Below are positions 33,200-41,513 of a stretch of DNA of 64,000 bases, piece by piece. Each line of letters opens with the position of its first letter. Positions within the stretch are counted from its first letter, which is position 1. Made by a program: the position numbers and the translations under genes. The notes beneath the pieces were generated by a model. The model did not search any database. It saw nothing but the letters and a program-made list of their open reading frames with translations, and was not told where the DNA came from. Location: assembly GCF_011068285.1 (NCBI RefSeq), contig NZ_CP049616.1, forward strand, positions 2,212,501-2,276,500. The letters run 5' to 3'. The DNA comes from Flagellimonas oceani. Lineage in GTDB: Bacteria; Bacteroidota; Bacteroidia; Flavobacteriales; Flavobacteriaceae.

Positions 33200-34219
33200 T
33201 TAAATTCCAATCGATCCCGACTCCAGGGCTTTTCCGATACCTTTTTTGAGTTGCATTAGGGTCTTATACGCCAACTGAGCTTGGTTCGTGGGGATGCTCG
33301 GCACCTTGACCCCTGCCTTGAACAACAATTGTTTGGCGGCCTGTTTCTCGTTGGAAGGAAGCCCTAAAAGGGTTGCAAAGAATTGTTTGGGATCCTTGTC
33401 CAAGAGGTTTCGGGCATGGTAGGTCTCCACAAAGTTCCTCCGGTACCCAAATTGTCTGTCAAAGCTCTTCTCCGCCGCCCGATAGAATTTGTCCCGGTCA
33501 AACCCCTGTTTGACCTTCTCCCCATTGAGGGTGGTTTCCGAGGTCCGGAACTTGGATCCTGGGGAGAGGCTATGGGCGTTGGTGATATCCTTTCGGCTGA
33601 CGATGATATGGATATGGCTCTGGTGGCCTTCCTTTGTCATTCCGGGAACGATGCGCTTGCCATTTTGTTTATGGGGCGCCTCCGTTTCCAAGACCTGTAT
33701 TTTTTCCTTAAGTTTGGCCATGTCCCCTTGCTCCCTACCTTCTTTGATGGCCCTGACCTGGTGTTGCAGCTCCAAGATCTTGCTGGCATAGGCCTGGTTC
33801 TCCTTGACTTTCTTGTCCTTTTCGGAATAGGTGCGTTCCCTTTCCAACTTCGCGAAATAGAGCACATCCTTGACCGTCACCTCTTTGTCCCGATAAAAGG
33901 AGGCTGCATAGGTCTTCATGATTTCCCGGCTGTACTCTTTCAGCTTTTCGGGGTCGTTGCCGATATGGTTGAGCTCGCTTTGGGAGGGACTGACCATGAT
34001 AGAATAAAACTTGGGATCTTTCTTGCTGAGTTTGGAGGTATTGGCATCGATCTCGGCAACGACCCTTTGGGCATCGATGTCATTTTCTGTTTGATTGAAA
34101 AAGAGTTCTTGCTCTTCTAAGGCCTTACCTTCGTTCTCCTTTTCGAGATACTTGACAAAATCACTGGCACTGCCGTGATATTTATCCCCCAAATGTTGTC
34201 TTGTGATGGCGATGTACAT
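33200..34219 (-). CDS. mobB: MobB relaxase
   Basis: 339 residues. MYIAITRQHLGDKYHGSASDFVKYLEKE is the usual start of Bacteroidota MobB relaxases, and a histidine-hydrophobe-histidine motif occurs as GHQSHIHIIVSRKD (about 197-210), matching the metal-binding HUH element. Active-site tyrosine assignment is uncertain (Tyr2 near the N-terminus is a candidate). The middle is a charged coiled-coil (about 115-180). It nicks oriT and pilots the strand during transfer. It follows mobA by 2 bases. Confidence 0.85.
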   Translation of the reverse strand: MYIAITRQHLGDKYHGSASDFVKYLEKENEGKALEEQELFFNQTENDIDAQRVVAEIDANTSKLSKKDPKFYSIMVSPSQSELNHIGNDPEKLKEYSREIMKTYAASFYRDKEVTVKDVLYFAKLERERTYSEKDKKVKENQAYASKILELQHQVRAIKEGREQGDMAKLKEKIQVLETEAPHKQNGKRIVPGMTKEGHQSHIHIIVSRKDITNAHSLSPGSKFRTSETTLNGEKVKQGFDRDKFYRAAEKSFDRQFGYRRNFVETYHARNLLDKDPKQFFATLLGLPSNEKQAAKQLLFKAGVKVPSIPTNQAQLAYKTLMQLKKGIGKALESGSIGI

Positions 34220-34221
34220 GA

Positions 34222-34809
34222 TTATAGATTTTTGAGTTTGGTGCGGTACTGTTCAATGGCCCCTGGTTTGAGGTCCAATTTGAGGTGGTCCTTTCCGAAA
34301 CGGTTCTTGGCCACGGACACATGGTCCAGCACATGGTTAAAATCAGCTTTCAATTCTTCCAACTGTTCCTTCAGGCGCTCATGTACGATCTTGGGCACCG
34401 TGGTCTCCTTGTCCAAGAGTTCTGGGTTGGTAGGGGAATTGATCTCGGTCAGCTGCTTTTCAAAAAAATCAAAGTCCCCTTCCCATTCCTCGCCGTCTTC
34501 AGACTCCAGTTCCTGCTGGAAAAGGGCCTGTATCATACTGACCGTGGGCAGGGTCTGCTCTTTTTCGATACTGCGCATAATGGCCACCATGGCATTGAAT
34601 CGCCGTTTGATCAGATATTTAAGGCTTGCAATGGTCTCGTGCATCCGTTCATCGGGCGATATGCCATTATGGTCAAAGAACTCCACCATGGCCAACAAGG
34701 TCATGGAATGGGACTTTCCTTGCCGTTTGGAAAAGCTCCGAAATTTCAGGGCCACCGAGATTTTGATCCTCAGTCCCGCAAACGTCTCTTTTTCGTATCC
34801 TTTATCCAT
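34222..34809 (-). CDS. mobA: MobA accessory mobilization protein (BfmA/BtgA-like)
   Basis: 195 residues. The N-terminal stretch TFAGLRIKISVALKFRSFSKRQGKSHSMTLLAMVEFF (about 9-45) is the ribbon-helix-helix-like DNA-binding start typical of BfmA/BtgA-type mobilization proteins, followed by an RRFNAMVAIMRSIEKEQ helix and a long helical tail. It probably binds next to the nick site in the region 34.81-35.25 kb and recruits the relaxase MobB, whose gene follows by 2 bases. Confidence 0.82.
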   Translation of the reverse strand: MDKGYEKETFAGLRIKISVALKFRSFSKRQGKSHSMTLLAMVEFFDHNGISPDERMHETIASLKYLIKRRFNAMVAIMRSIEKEQTLPTVSMIQALFQQELESEDGEEWEGDFDFFEKQLTEINSPTNPELLDKETTVPKIVHERLKEQLEELKADFNHVLDHVSVAKNRFGKDHLKLDLKPGAIEQYRTKLKNL

Positions 34810-35252
34810 TTTTTCAACAAAAATTCCTTGGTTTTACTGGGCCCGGCCCATTTTTTCAACAAAAACCAAAAGCTCAAAATTTTATAAAATACCCAAAACC
34901 CCCATAAACAGGGGCCTTGCGGAGCAACTATGATCGGTAGCGTTGCGCCAGCACGCTATCCTCTTGCTTCTCCTTTTTGCGCCAAAGGCCCAAAAAGCAT
35001 CGCACAAACCATCTTAAAAAGACAGCCGTCCCTTATCCTATTTTACCCTATGGAGCACGGACTTTTGGAAAGTCAGATCAAGTTGGGTTGCCGTGCAAAC
35101 TTTGCTACGATGTAGCCTCTTAAATATACCCACATTCCATCAGGCACAAAAATGCGTTCTGCGGGCAAATGGCATCATTTGCCCGCAACATAAATAAAAC
35201 TGCCATTTTTGGGTTTCCACAACGTCAGGAGTTCCACGGGAATGCCAAAAAA
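34810..35252. other. Probable oriT region upstream of mobA
   Basis: A 440-base non-coding stretch directly upstream of mobA, where oriT lies in related elements. It carries an inverted repeat GGTAGCGT (34936-34943) and ACGCTATC (34953-34960, one G-U pair), and further GC-rich patches (GCGCCAAAGGC near 34980, CGGGCAAATG with CATTTGCCCG near 35163-35183). A plus-strand frame of 61 codons here starts inside the repeat and is not credible as a gene. The nick site itself cannot be read. Confidence 0.5.
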
Positions 35253-35274
35253 AAGACCCTTTTTCAAGGGTCTT
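35253..35274 (-). terminator. Terminator after the small basic ICE gene
   Basis: AAGACCCTT (35253-35261), loop TTTC, AAGGGTCTT (35266-35274). On the minus strand the stem is followed by a run of T, as expected for a rho-independent end 8 bases after the stop of the gene at 35282. Confidence 0.85.
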
Positions 35275-35281
35275 GTTCCCG

Positions 35282-35461
35282 TCAGTCCTCCGATGGAACA
35301 GTATTGGTCTGTTCCCTGTAATACTCATACCGAAATATCCAGAGATTGACCACCAAGGAGTAGGTTTTGTCCACCGTGGCATCCGCTGTCTTTTTGACAA
35401 CGCTTTTCTTTGGATGTTTCTTTGCAGGGATTTCCAATGACTTTTTTACAATTGCTTTCAT
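35282..35461 (-). CDS. Small basic ICE protein
   Basis: 59 residues from the ATG at 35461. The first half is Lys-rich (KAIVKKSLEIPAKKHPKKSVVKK), the second aromatic and helical (SLVVNLWIFRYEYYREQ). It is flanked by a strong terminator and preceded by the R1 element at a distance of about 70 bases, the same spacing as parB from its R3 element, which supports that this is an expressed gene. It may bind nucleic acid; function unknown. Confidence 0.6.
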   Translation of the reverse strand: MKAIVKKSLEIPAKKHPKKSVVKKTADATVDKTYSLVVNLWIFRYEYYREQTNTVPSED

Positions 35462-35529
35462 AATACATGATTTTAAATTATCGATTATTTGAGGGCATCC
35501 CCGCACTTCCCAAAAATTTCAGCTCAAAA

Positions 35530-35620
35530 GGAAACGGAATAAATAGTGAGGCACGAACGGTTTATGCCGTAGTCTTTTGATGGGAACATTTTTGAAGGGC
35601 GAACTTGCGGTCAAATAAGG
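35530..35620 (-). promoter_or_regulatory. Leading-region element R1
   Basis: On the plus strand GGAAACGGAATAAATAGTGA at 35530, then AACGGTTTATGCCGT. The first block differs by one base from that before parB (55381). As single strand the minus copy folds ACGG-CATAAA-CCGT. The block CTCAAATA lies 32 bases upstream of the start codon here and also before parB. Confidence 0.55.
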
Positions 35621-35723
35621 GATAGGTATTCTTTGGGGTTGCCCGGCACTTTACAAACAAGAATTTCCCATATTGGTTTTTGGGTGTTCGACCCACCTAA
35701 AAACCAACCATGAACCCATAAAA

Positions 35724-35747
35724 AAGCCCATCATGGTGGATGGGCTT
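35724..35747 (-). terminator. Terminator after the 35767 gene
   Basis: AAGCCCATC (35724-35732), 6-base loop, GATGGGCTT (35739-35747); on the minus strand a T-run follows. It would end the ssb-radC transcript after its last small gene. Confidence 0.85.
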
Positions 35748-35766
35748 GGATGGTGGGTTTAAGGGT

Positions 35767-35988
35767 TCACATATTGAACACGAAATCATAATGGTATAGG
35801 TTTCGCAAAGCTTCCCTTCGACTCCGCTCAGGGCGGGCATCTTCCAATAAGGCATCATAGTCCTTATCGTGGGTTTCTGCAAATTGGCGCAATTCGGTCC
35901 CGGAACGGCTTTCCACATCCTCTTTGGAACTGGAAAGCAAACGTTCCTGGGTCTCGCTATCAAGGTTGGTAAAATTCAAATAGACCAT
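35767..35988 (-). CDS. Small acidic ICE protein with an in-frame REP insertion
   Basis: 73 residues: MVYLNFTNLDSETQERLLSSSKEDVES and a C-terminus LRNLYHYDFVFNM. Between LLEDA and ALRNLY the residues RPERSRRE come from a REP-type sequence (CCTTCGACTCCGCTCAGG, 35815-35832); removing nine codons would restore LLEDALRNLY. The gene follows radC and a 42-residue frame in one operon and is followed by a terminator. Small proteins of this kind are common in flavobacterial ICE leading regions, with no known role. Confidence 0.6.
   Translation of the reverse strand: MVYLNFTNLDSETQERLLSSSKEDVESRSGTELRQFAETHDKDYDALLEDARPERSRREALRNLYHYDFVFNM
35815..35832. repeat. REP-type element inside a coding sequence
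   Basis: CCTTCGACTCCGCTCAGG is a short sequence that recurs in many bacterial genomes as a repetitive extragenic palindrome core (CCTTCGACT/AGCGGAGTCGAAGG-type stem). Here it sits in frame in the small gene at 35767. It is the only copy in the window. Confidence 0.6.
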
Positions 35989-36014
35989 AATTCAATGCTA
36001 AAGAAATTCATTGT

Positions 36015-36143
36015 TTACAAATCATAAAGGCTAGGATCAAAACCATCGGGATAATCCCCAAGATCATGTTGCAGTTCCGACCCTATTTCAAGATGGGTCA
36101 TTTCCATATTCACTTCTATGAACATTGGATTATAAGATTCCAT
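36015..36143 (-). CDS. Very small ICE protein overlapping radC
   Basis: 42 residues from the ATG at 36143, overlapping the radC end by 14 bases: MESYNPMFIEVNMEMTHLEIGSEL, ending DLGDYPDGFDPSLYDL. The overlap suggests coupled translation, and the acidic Tyr/Pro-rich tail is not random-looking, but no family is recognised. A longer frame up to 36209 would lie within radC in another phase and is not likely. Confidence 0.45.
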   Translation of the reverse strand: MESYNPMFIEVNMEMTHLEIGSELQHDLGDYPDGFDPSLYDL

Positions 36144-36579
36144 TATCCGCAAAACTGTAGTATCGTCCATCAGGGGCAAGGATAATATGGTCCAAAATCT
36201 TGACATCAAAAAGCTGAGCGGCTTCTTTGATCTTTCGGGTCAATTGCTTATCAGGTTCGCTGGCCTTAAGTTGCCCGGAGGGATGGTTATGGGCAAGGAT
36301 GATTCCCACCGAAAGGGTCTTTAGCGTAATGGCAAAAAGGATACGCATATCCACCAAGGTTCCCGTGATGCCTCCATGGGATAACGGATAAATGCCCTTG
36401 ACCTTATTGGACTGGTTGAGCAGCACGATCTTAAAGGTTTCGTGCAGGCCTATGGTCTTGTTGTCCCAATTTTGGAACAATAGATTCGCCACCTCATTGG
36501 AGTTCGTCACGGAAAGGGATTTCAGCGTGCTGAGTTTTTCCCGATAACTGATCTGTATTTCATTGACACGGTGTTCCAT
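36130..36579 (-). CDS. radC: RadC-like JAB-domain protein
   Basis: 149 residues from the ATG at 36579 (MEHRVNEIQISYREKL). It has only the JAMM/RadC domain: ETFKIVLLNQSNKVKGIYPLSHGGITGTLVDMRILF, then the metal motif IILAHNHPSGQLKASEPDK (H-x-H plus downstream S and D). The helix-hairpin-helix half of chromosomal RadC is missing, as usual for RadC proteins carried by ICEs. Its role in repair or in anti-restriction is unsettled. It follows ssb by about 60 bases. Confidence 0.92.
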   Translation of the reverse strand: MEHRVNEIQISYREKLSTLKSLSVTNSNEVANLLFQNWDNKTIGLHETFKIVLLNQSNKVKGIYPLSHGGITGTLVDMRILFAITLKTLSVGIILAHNHPSGQLKASEPDKQLTRKIKEAAQLFDVKILDHIILAPDGRYYSFADNGIL

Positions 36580-36641
36580 TTCAAATGTGTTAAGGATGAA
36601 AAAAGAAAGGGATGCCCAAAGACTGGACACCCCCTATCCAT

Positions 36642-36995
36642 TTACTCGGTGGTATTGTTATCACCCCCGCCCAAAAGCAGGATCTCACTGGCCACTACCT
36701 CGGTCACATACTTTTTAGTACCCTCTTTGTCCTCATAGGAACGTGAGGTCAATTTCCCTTCGATGGCAACTTCCTTGCCCTTGGTCACGAAGCCCTCGAT
36801 GATGTCGGCCAGTTTTCCCCATGCGATGATGGTATGCCATTCGGTGTTGGTCACCCGTTCCCCTTCGGAGTTTTTGTAATGTTCATTGGTGGCCATGGTG
36901 AACCGTGCCACACGTTTCCCTTTGTCAAGGTCTGTGATAGTGGGATCCTGCCCCACGTTTCCAATAAGTTGCACTTTGTTTCTCAATGTACTCAT
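36642..36995 (-). CDS. ssb: Single-stranded DNA-binding protein
   Basis: 117 residues from the ATG at 36995 (MSTLRNKVQLIGNVGQDPTI). A standard OB-fold SSB: VARFTMATNEHYKNSEGERVTNTEWHTIIAWGKLADI and KGKEVAIEGKLTSRSYEDKEGTKKYVTEVVASEILLL. The tail is short (GGGDNNTTE) and lacks the acidic DDxPF tip that recruits partner proteins in chromosomal SSB. It probably coats the entering strand in the recipient and is the first gene of the ssb-radC group; the long non-coding stretch upstream leads to the metal module. Confidence 0.93.
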   Translation of the reverse strand: MSTLRNKVQLIGNVGQDPTITDLDKGKRVARFTMATNEHYKNSEGERVTNTEWHTIIAWGKLADIIEGFVTKGKEVAIEGKLTSRSYEDKEGTKKYVTEVVASEILLLGGGDNNTTE

Positions 36996-37879
36996 GATAA
37001 AAAGTTTTAAAGGCCTGCTATCTTCCAGTATGGATAAATCAGCAAACAGGGTTAAAAATTTCCCCTTTATTTTTTTGGTTTTTGTTTCCCAAATTTTAAG
37101 GGGCGTTTGTTTGCTTCTTACGTGCGCAGCACAATAAAAGAAGGGGGTTCTGTCAAGGCTTTTGGACAGAAATCGGGAGGCTCCGCGACGTAGCAAAACC
37201 TTTAGGTTTTCAAGGAAGTGGAAACCCTATTTGTGGACAAAACCTGCCTTGGCCTTGACAGGTTCGATAAGGGCCTTAGGAATTCCATCCGACCCATTGG
37301 CAAGGGAGCGTACGGGAAGTTAAGCGAGTGCAGGCGATGGTGTCCTGATGGGAAGTCCTTGGGCACTGCCCTGTTTTTCGATGCCCCGAAAAACAACGAG
37401 GGCTTCTTTTATTATGGACCCCTTAAAATTTGTTGGGCGGACAAGCGGATTTGCGGCCTAACAGGCAAAACCCCAAGAAGGGTTTGCAAAGGAAGGGCGC
37501 ACCAAAAATCCGTTTGAACGACTTCCTTTCTGGCCAAATGAAGTTTCATCAAACATTACGACAATAAGGGAACAAACGTATTGGAGTTACCCTACGACCG
37601 GATTATTTTTCATCTACAGTGATAAGCATTTCGTAATTGTTCGGATACGGTTTTTTATGCCCGGAAGCTTTCATATTGTCTCATAAGTCCTGTCGCCGTT
37701 TCTCGAAGAATCAGACCCCTAACCTTCCTGAAGTCCCCTCCAATACACGGACAGTTGTTTGGGTGACACAACCTGCGAAGCCTCTCATGTACAATTTTAT
37801 CGAAGGTCTTGGCGAACCATGGGGCTGCCAACAACGGCTGAAAAATAAGATAGCCTCCAAAAATGGTTCCTCTTTGAAA
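36996..37879. other. Long non-coding stretch between ssb and the metal module
   Basis: About 880 bases without a gene I can support. Two plus-strand frames (37218-37517, 37637-37933) have odd composition (Cys, Arg and Ser in clusters), no ribosome site and no known motif. The left part has the ssb promoter zone with complementary CCCCTTT/AAAGGGG-like patches. The right end adjoins the converging metal ATPase stop, so this may be a border of the inserted module or a structured leading-region segment. Confidence 0.5.
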
Positions 37880-39835
37880 CTAAGTGTTCCACTTCATCCG
37901 CTGAAGTCGAACAGCATTCAATATTGCCAATAAGGCAACCCCCACATCAGCAAAAACTGCTTCCCACATCGTGGCTAGGCCTCCCGCTCCAAGGATGAGC
38001 ACAAATGCCTTCACGCCAAAAGCGAGCCCAATATTTTGCCAAACTATCTTTCGGGTGGAGCGTCCTATTTTAATGGCTCGTGCCATCTTGCTCGGTTGGT
38101 CGGTCTGAATGATGACATCTGCTGTTTCAATGGCCACATCACTACCCAAGCCTCCCATGGCAATGCCCACATCGCTGATGGCCAGAACGGGCGCATCATT
38201 AATGCCATCGCCCATAAAGGCCACTTTGGTGTCTGATTGTTTTTTGAGTTCTTCGACTTCGCCGAGCTTATCTTCTGGCAACAGGCCGCCCTTTGCCCAA
38301 TCAAAGTTCAACTTTTTCGAGACTTGTTGCGTTATGGAATCTTTGTCACCCGAAAGCATTATGATTTTCGAAATCCCGGCATCCCTGATTTGTTGGATGG
38401 CTTGATGGGCATCTTCCTTGAGTTCATCTGCAATGGTAACATAGCCTGCAAATTTTTCATCAATGGCCAACATTACAATAGAATCTACAATATCATCGGT
38501 TTCTGAAGGTACATCAATGTTGTTTGAGGCCATTAGGGCTTTATTGCCCACCAGCACTGTTTTCCCATTGACCGTTCCCCTTAATCCCTTTCCTGCAACT
38601 TCCGATACATCGGTTGCCTTTATATCCGTGCCTTCGGCTTTGTATTCCAAAATTGCTTTTGCTATGGGATGGGTAGATTGTTCCTCCATGGCCATCAGGT
38701 ATTTCATAAACTTGGCTTCCTCAAATTGCGCGGTCTTGATCTCCTTGATTTTAAAAACCCCTTTGGTAACGGTTCCCGTTTTGTCCATCACTACCGTGTT
38801 CACTTTGGTGATTGCTTCCAAAAAAGATGCACCTTTGAAAAGAATCCCATTTCGGGATGCCGCTCCCAGACCACCAAAATAGCCGAGCGGAATGGAAATG
38901 ACCAAGGCACAGGGACAGGAAACGACAAGGAATATTAAAGCGCGATAAAGCCAATCCTTAAATACATAGTCATTTAGAAAAAAGTAGGGCAAGAACGTTA
39001 ATCCAATGGCAAGGAAAACTACAATGGGCGTATAAATTCTTGCAAATTTTCTGATGAACAGTTCTGTCTTTGATTTTCTGGCTGTAGCGTTTTGTACCAT
39101 ATCCAAGATTCGAGTGATGGAACTATCCTTGAATTCTTTGGAGGTTTCTACATCGATAACACCCTCGAGATTAATACTTCCGGCATAGACTTTTTCGTCT
39201 CTATTTATCGTATCGGGCTTACTTTCGCCAGTAATTGCCGCCGTATTGAGAGAAGCTCTTTCGGATAAGAGAATGCCGTCCAAGGGGATTTTCTCCCCCA
39301 CACGTACTTGTATCCTTTCGCCAATCTCGACGGTTTGGGGATTTACGGTAACGAAATTCCCGTTACGAAGCACCAAAGCTTCGTCCGGTCGCGCATCCAA
39401 AAGGGCCTTAATATTTCCCTTTGCCCGATTGACTGCTGCATTTTGGAACAGTTCGCCCACGGCGTAAAACAACATTACGGCCACGCCCTCTGGGTATTCG
39501 CCTATGGCAAAGGCCCCTAGAGTGGCAATGGACATCAGGAAAAATTCAGTAAAGAAATCACCATGCTTTATACTGTTCCAACCTTCTCTGATGACAGGGA
39601 AACCAACAGGCAAATAGGCAAGGGTGTACCATATAATCCTTATCCAGCCCTTGAAAAACGGGAAAGCATCAAAATAGTCCACTGCAATGCCGATGATGAG
39701 CATTACAAAACTGAAAATGGCCGGTAAATAGGTCTTGAATTTAGATACACCTTCAGGACCACCATGGTTATGGCCACTTTCGCCCTGGCGTTCCTTTGAA
39801 CCTAGATCACGTAGTTTTACTTTTTTCTTTTTCAT
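37880..39835 (-). CDS. Zn/Cd/Co-type P1B ATPase (ZntA/CadA-like)
   Basis: 651 residues from the ATG at 39835 (MKKKKVKLRDLG). P-type motifs: TGES (ITGESKP), the metal-binding helix SCPCALVISIPLGYFGG (about 306), phosphorylation site DKTGTVTKG (about 351), HP in EEQSTHPIAKAIL, and GDGINDAPVLAISDVGIAMG (about 547). The CPC with K in the next-to-last helix region points to divalent soft metals rather than copper. There is no N-terminal HMA domain; the start has a His-containing GHNHGG instead. It exports cytosolic Zn or Cd and follows the Fur-type gene. Confidence 0.92.
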   Translation of the reverse strand: MKKKKVKLRDLGSKERQGESGHNHGGPEGVSKFKTYLPAIFSFVMLIIGIAVDYFDAFPFFKGWIRIIWYTLAYLPVGFPVIREGWNSIKHGDFFTEFFLMSIATLGAFAIGEYPEGVAVMLFYAVGELFQNAAVNRAKGNIKALLDARPDEALVLRNGNFVTVNPQTVEIGERIQVRVGEKIPLDGILLSERASLNTAAITGESKPDTINRDEKVYAGSINLEGVIDVETSKEFKDSSITRILDMVQNATARKSKTELFIRKFARIYTPIVVFLAIGLTFLPYFFLNDYVFKDWLYRALIFLVVSCPCALVISIPLGYFGGLGAASRNGILFKGASFLEAITKVNTVVMDKTGTVTKGVFKIKEIKTAQFEEAKFMKYLMAMEEQSTHPIAKAILEYKAEGTDIKATDVSEVAGKGLRGTVNGKTVLVGNKALMASNNIDVPSETDDIVDSIVMLAIDEKFAGYVTIADELKEDAHQAIQQIRDAGISKIIMLSGDKDSITQQVSKKLNFDWAKGGLLPEDKLGEVEELKKQSDTKVAFMGDGINDAPVLAISDVGIAMGGLGSDVAIETADVIIQTDQPSKMARAIKIGRSTRKIVWQNIGLAFGVKAFVLILGAGGLATMWEAVFADVGVALLAILNAVRLQRMKWNT

Positions 39836-39877
39836 AGACGGTAAGGTCGTAATTAGTTTCGTGCAACGGAAGTGCAT

Positions 39878-40297
39878 TTATTGACCGCTGCATTTGTCGC
39901 AGATTCCCTTAATGACCAAATTGGCATTTTCTGCCACATACCCATCAGGTAGATTGATATGGGGAATCTTATGCTCAGTGAGACAGACCGTTTCATCACA
40001 GTTATCGCAATGAAAGTGCAGGTGCAGATCTTGTTCCATTTCACAATTGCAACCTGGTTCGCACAGGGCATACTTTGAAATATTGGTGCCATCATCTATT
40101 TGGTGCACAATGCGTTTTTCCTCAAAGGTCTTCAGGGTCCGGTACAATGTGGTTCTGTCCGCTTTTGAGAAAGCGTTCTCCATATCGGTCAGGGCAATGG
40201 CCACTTCCTTTTCAGCCAAATATTTATAGATCAAAATACGCATCGCCGTTGGGCGTACACCTTTGTTTTCCAATGTTTTTTCAATTTCTGTCATCAT
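39878..40297 (-). CDS. Fur-family metal regulator (Zur-like)
   Basis: 139 residues. Winged helix at about 10-80 (GVRPTAMRILIYKYL, DRTTLYRTLKTFEEKRIVHQI), then the metal half with HLHFHCDNCDETVCL (about 92-106) and a closing CDKCSGQ, giving two CxxC pairs for structural zinc and His ligands for sensing. It sits inside the metal-efflux operon and probably controls it in response to zinc or a related metal. The promoter box at 46325 heads the operon. Confidence 0.9.
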   Translation of the reverse strand: MMTEIEKTLENKGVRPTAMRILIYKYLAEKEVAIALTDMENAFSKADRTTLYRTLKTFEEKRIVHQIDDGTNISKYALCEPGCNCEMEQDLHLHFHCDNCDETVCLTEHKIPHINLPDGYVAENANLVIKGICDKCSGQ

Positions 40298-40309
40298 ATT
40301 GTAATTTTA

Positions 40310-41509
40310 TCAATGGCTATGTCCCGCATCCCCTTTTTTCATTTGGGCCATTAAATAGTAGGCATTGTTGTATGCAAATGTAGTATTTGGCCCAACGGAA
40401 TCTACAAAATCGATGGCGACCCAATCCCCGTCATTTGGGCCTGTGTTAATTTCGACAGGTTTGAAGCTCCAGTCATTGCCTTCACGCTCCGCTTTAAAAA
40501 TATACTTCTTTCCCTCGTTCGAACTTATTGCACTTTCAGGCACCGCAACGGTCTCGGATTTTTGGATTTCAATCCGTCCTTCAACATACATCCCTGGAAT
40601 CAGCTGCCCTTCCTTGTTCTCGATTTCAGCATGGACGTGTATCGCTTTGGGATTTTGCTCGAAAGTTTTCCCTACGGAATAAATTTTCGCAGTAAGTTCC
40701 TTTCCGGGAATGGATTGTACATTGAAGGATACTTGCTGCCCTACCTTTACTTTGTACACATCCTTTTCAAACACCATTAAATCGGCATGGACGTGATGGG
40801 TGTCAACGATTTCAAATAGGTCGGTCTGCGGTTCTACATACTGTCCGGTCTTCACCGCTACGTTTTGGACAAATCCCTCAATGGGACTTCGCAATGCCAC
40901 CCGTTGGTAAATCGTACCGTTTCTCACCCCGGACGCACCAATGTTCAATTGTTGCAACTGTGCTTCCAATCCCTTTGCCAGGCTTTGGGATGCCCGGTAT
41001 TCCGCTTCGGCCTTTTGAAAGTTGGCCCCGCTGCCCACCCCGGCATCATACAGGGTTTTTTGTCTTTCAAATTCCTTTTTCAGAAACTGGCTGTTACTGT
41101 AGGCGTTCAGGTAATCGGTCTGTTTCTGGATGATATTGGGGTGGGACAAATAGGCGACCGTTTGTCCCTTTTTTACTTTGTCGCCTTCAATGACCTCTAT
41201 GGACACCACATTGGCACCCACGACCGTCGTAATGGTCGCTTCATTCTGAGGTGGGACCTCCAGTTGGCCATTGGCTTCCACATACTGCTTCATAACACGT
41301 TGGGCGACGGTATCGATTCTCATGTTAAGATTCCGGCACTGCGCCTCCGTAAGCATGGCTTCTTTGGCTTCACTTTCTTTGTGCATTTCGTCCATTTCAG
41401 GTTTTTTTTGCTTTGCTTCTTCAGTATCGGCTTTGGAATTCCCACAGGAAGCAAGTACCAAGAGCATCGCCACAAGCCCAATAACGTTATATTTAAAAAG
41501 ATTGTTCAT
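40310..41509 (-). CDS. RND efflux periplasmic adaptor (CusB/CzcB-like)
   Basis: 399 residues from the ATG at 41509 (MNNLFKYNVIGLVAMLLVLASCGNS): a lipoprotein signal with LASC. The membrane-fusion fold is visible: ANGQLEVPPQNEATITTVVGANVVSIEVIEGDKVKKGQTVAYLSHP (lipoyl half), a helical hairpin (about 120-190), the second lipoyl half and a beta barrel with PGMYVEGRIEI. C-terminal His residues (GDAGHSH) could bind metal. It links the CusA-type pump to its fused outer-membrane channel. Confidence 0.92.
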   Translation of the reverse strand: MNNLFKYNVIGLVAMLLVLASCGNSKADTEEAKQKKPEMDEMHKESEAKEAMLTEAQCRNLNMRIDTVAQRVMKQYVEANGQLEVPPQNEATITTVVGANVVSIEVIEGDKVKKGQTVAYLSHPNIIQKQTDYLNAYSNSQFLKKEFERQKTLYDAGVGSGANFQKAEAEYRASQSLAKGLEAQLQQLNIGASGVRNGTIYQRVALRSPIEGFVQNVAVKTGQYVEPQTDLFEIVDTHHVHADLMVFEKDVYKVKVGQQVSFNVQSIPGKELTAKIYSVGKTFEQNPKAIHVHAEIENKEGQLIPGMYVEGRIEIQKSETVAVPESAISSNEGKKYIFKAEREGNDWSFKPVEINTGPNDGDWVAIDFVDSVGPNTTFAYNNAYYLMAQMKKGDAGHSH

Positions 41510-41513
41510 TTGT

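Noticed and set aside
33383..34120. A 245-codon plus-strand frame opposite the relaxase gene
   Set aside because: Hydrophobic, repetitive antisense frame of a clear relaxase; such frames are common opposite charged coiled-coil genes.
37218..37933. Two plus-strand frames (99 and 98 codons) in the ssb to metal-ATPase gap
   Set aside because: Irregular Cys/Arg/Ser-rich composition, no start signals, and the second frame runs into the converging ATPase gene.
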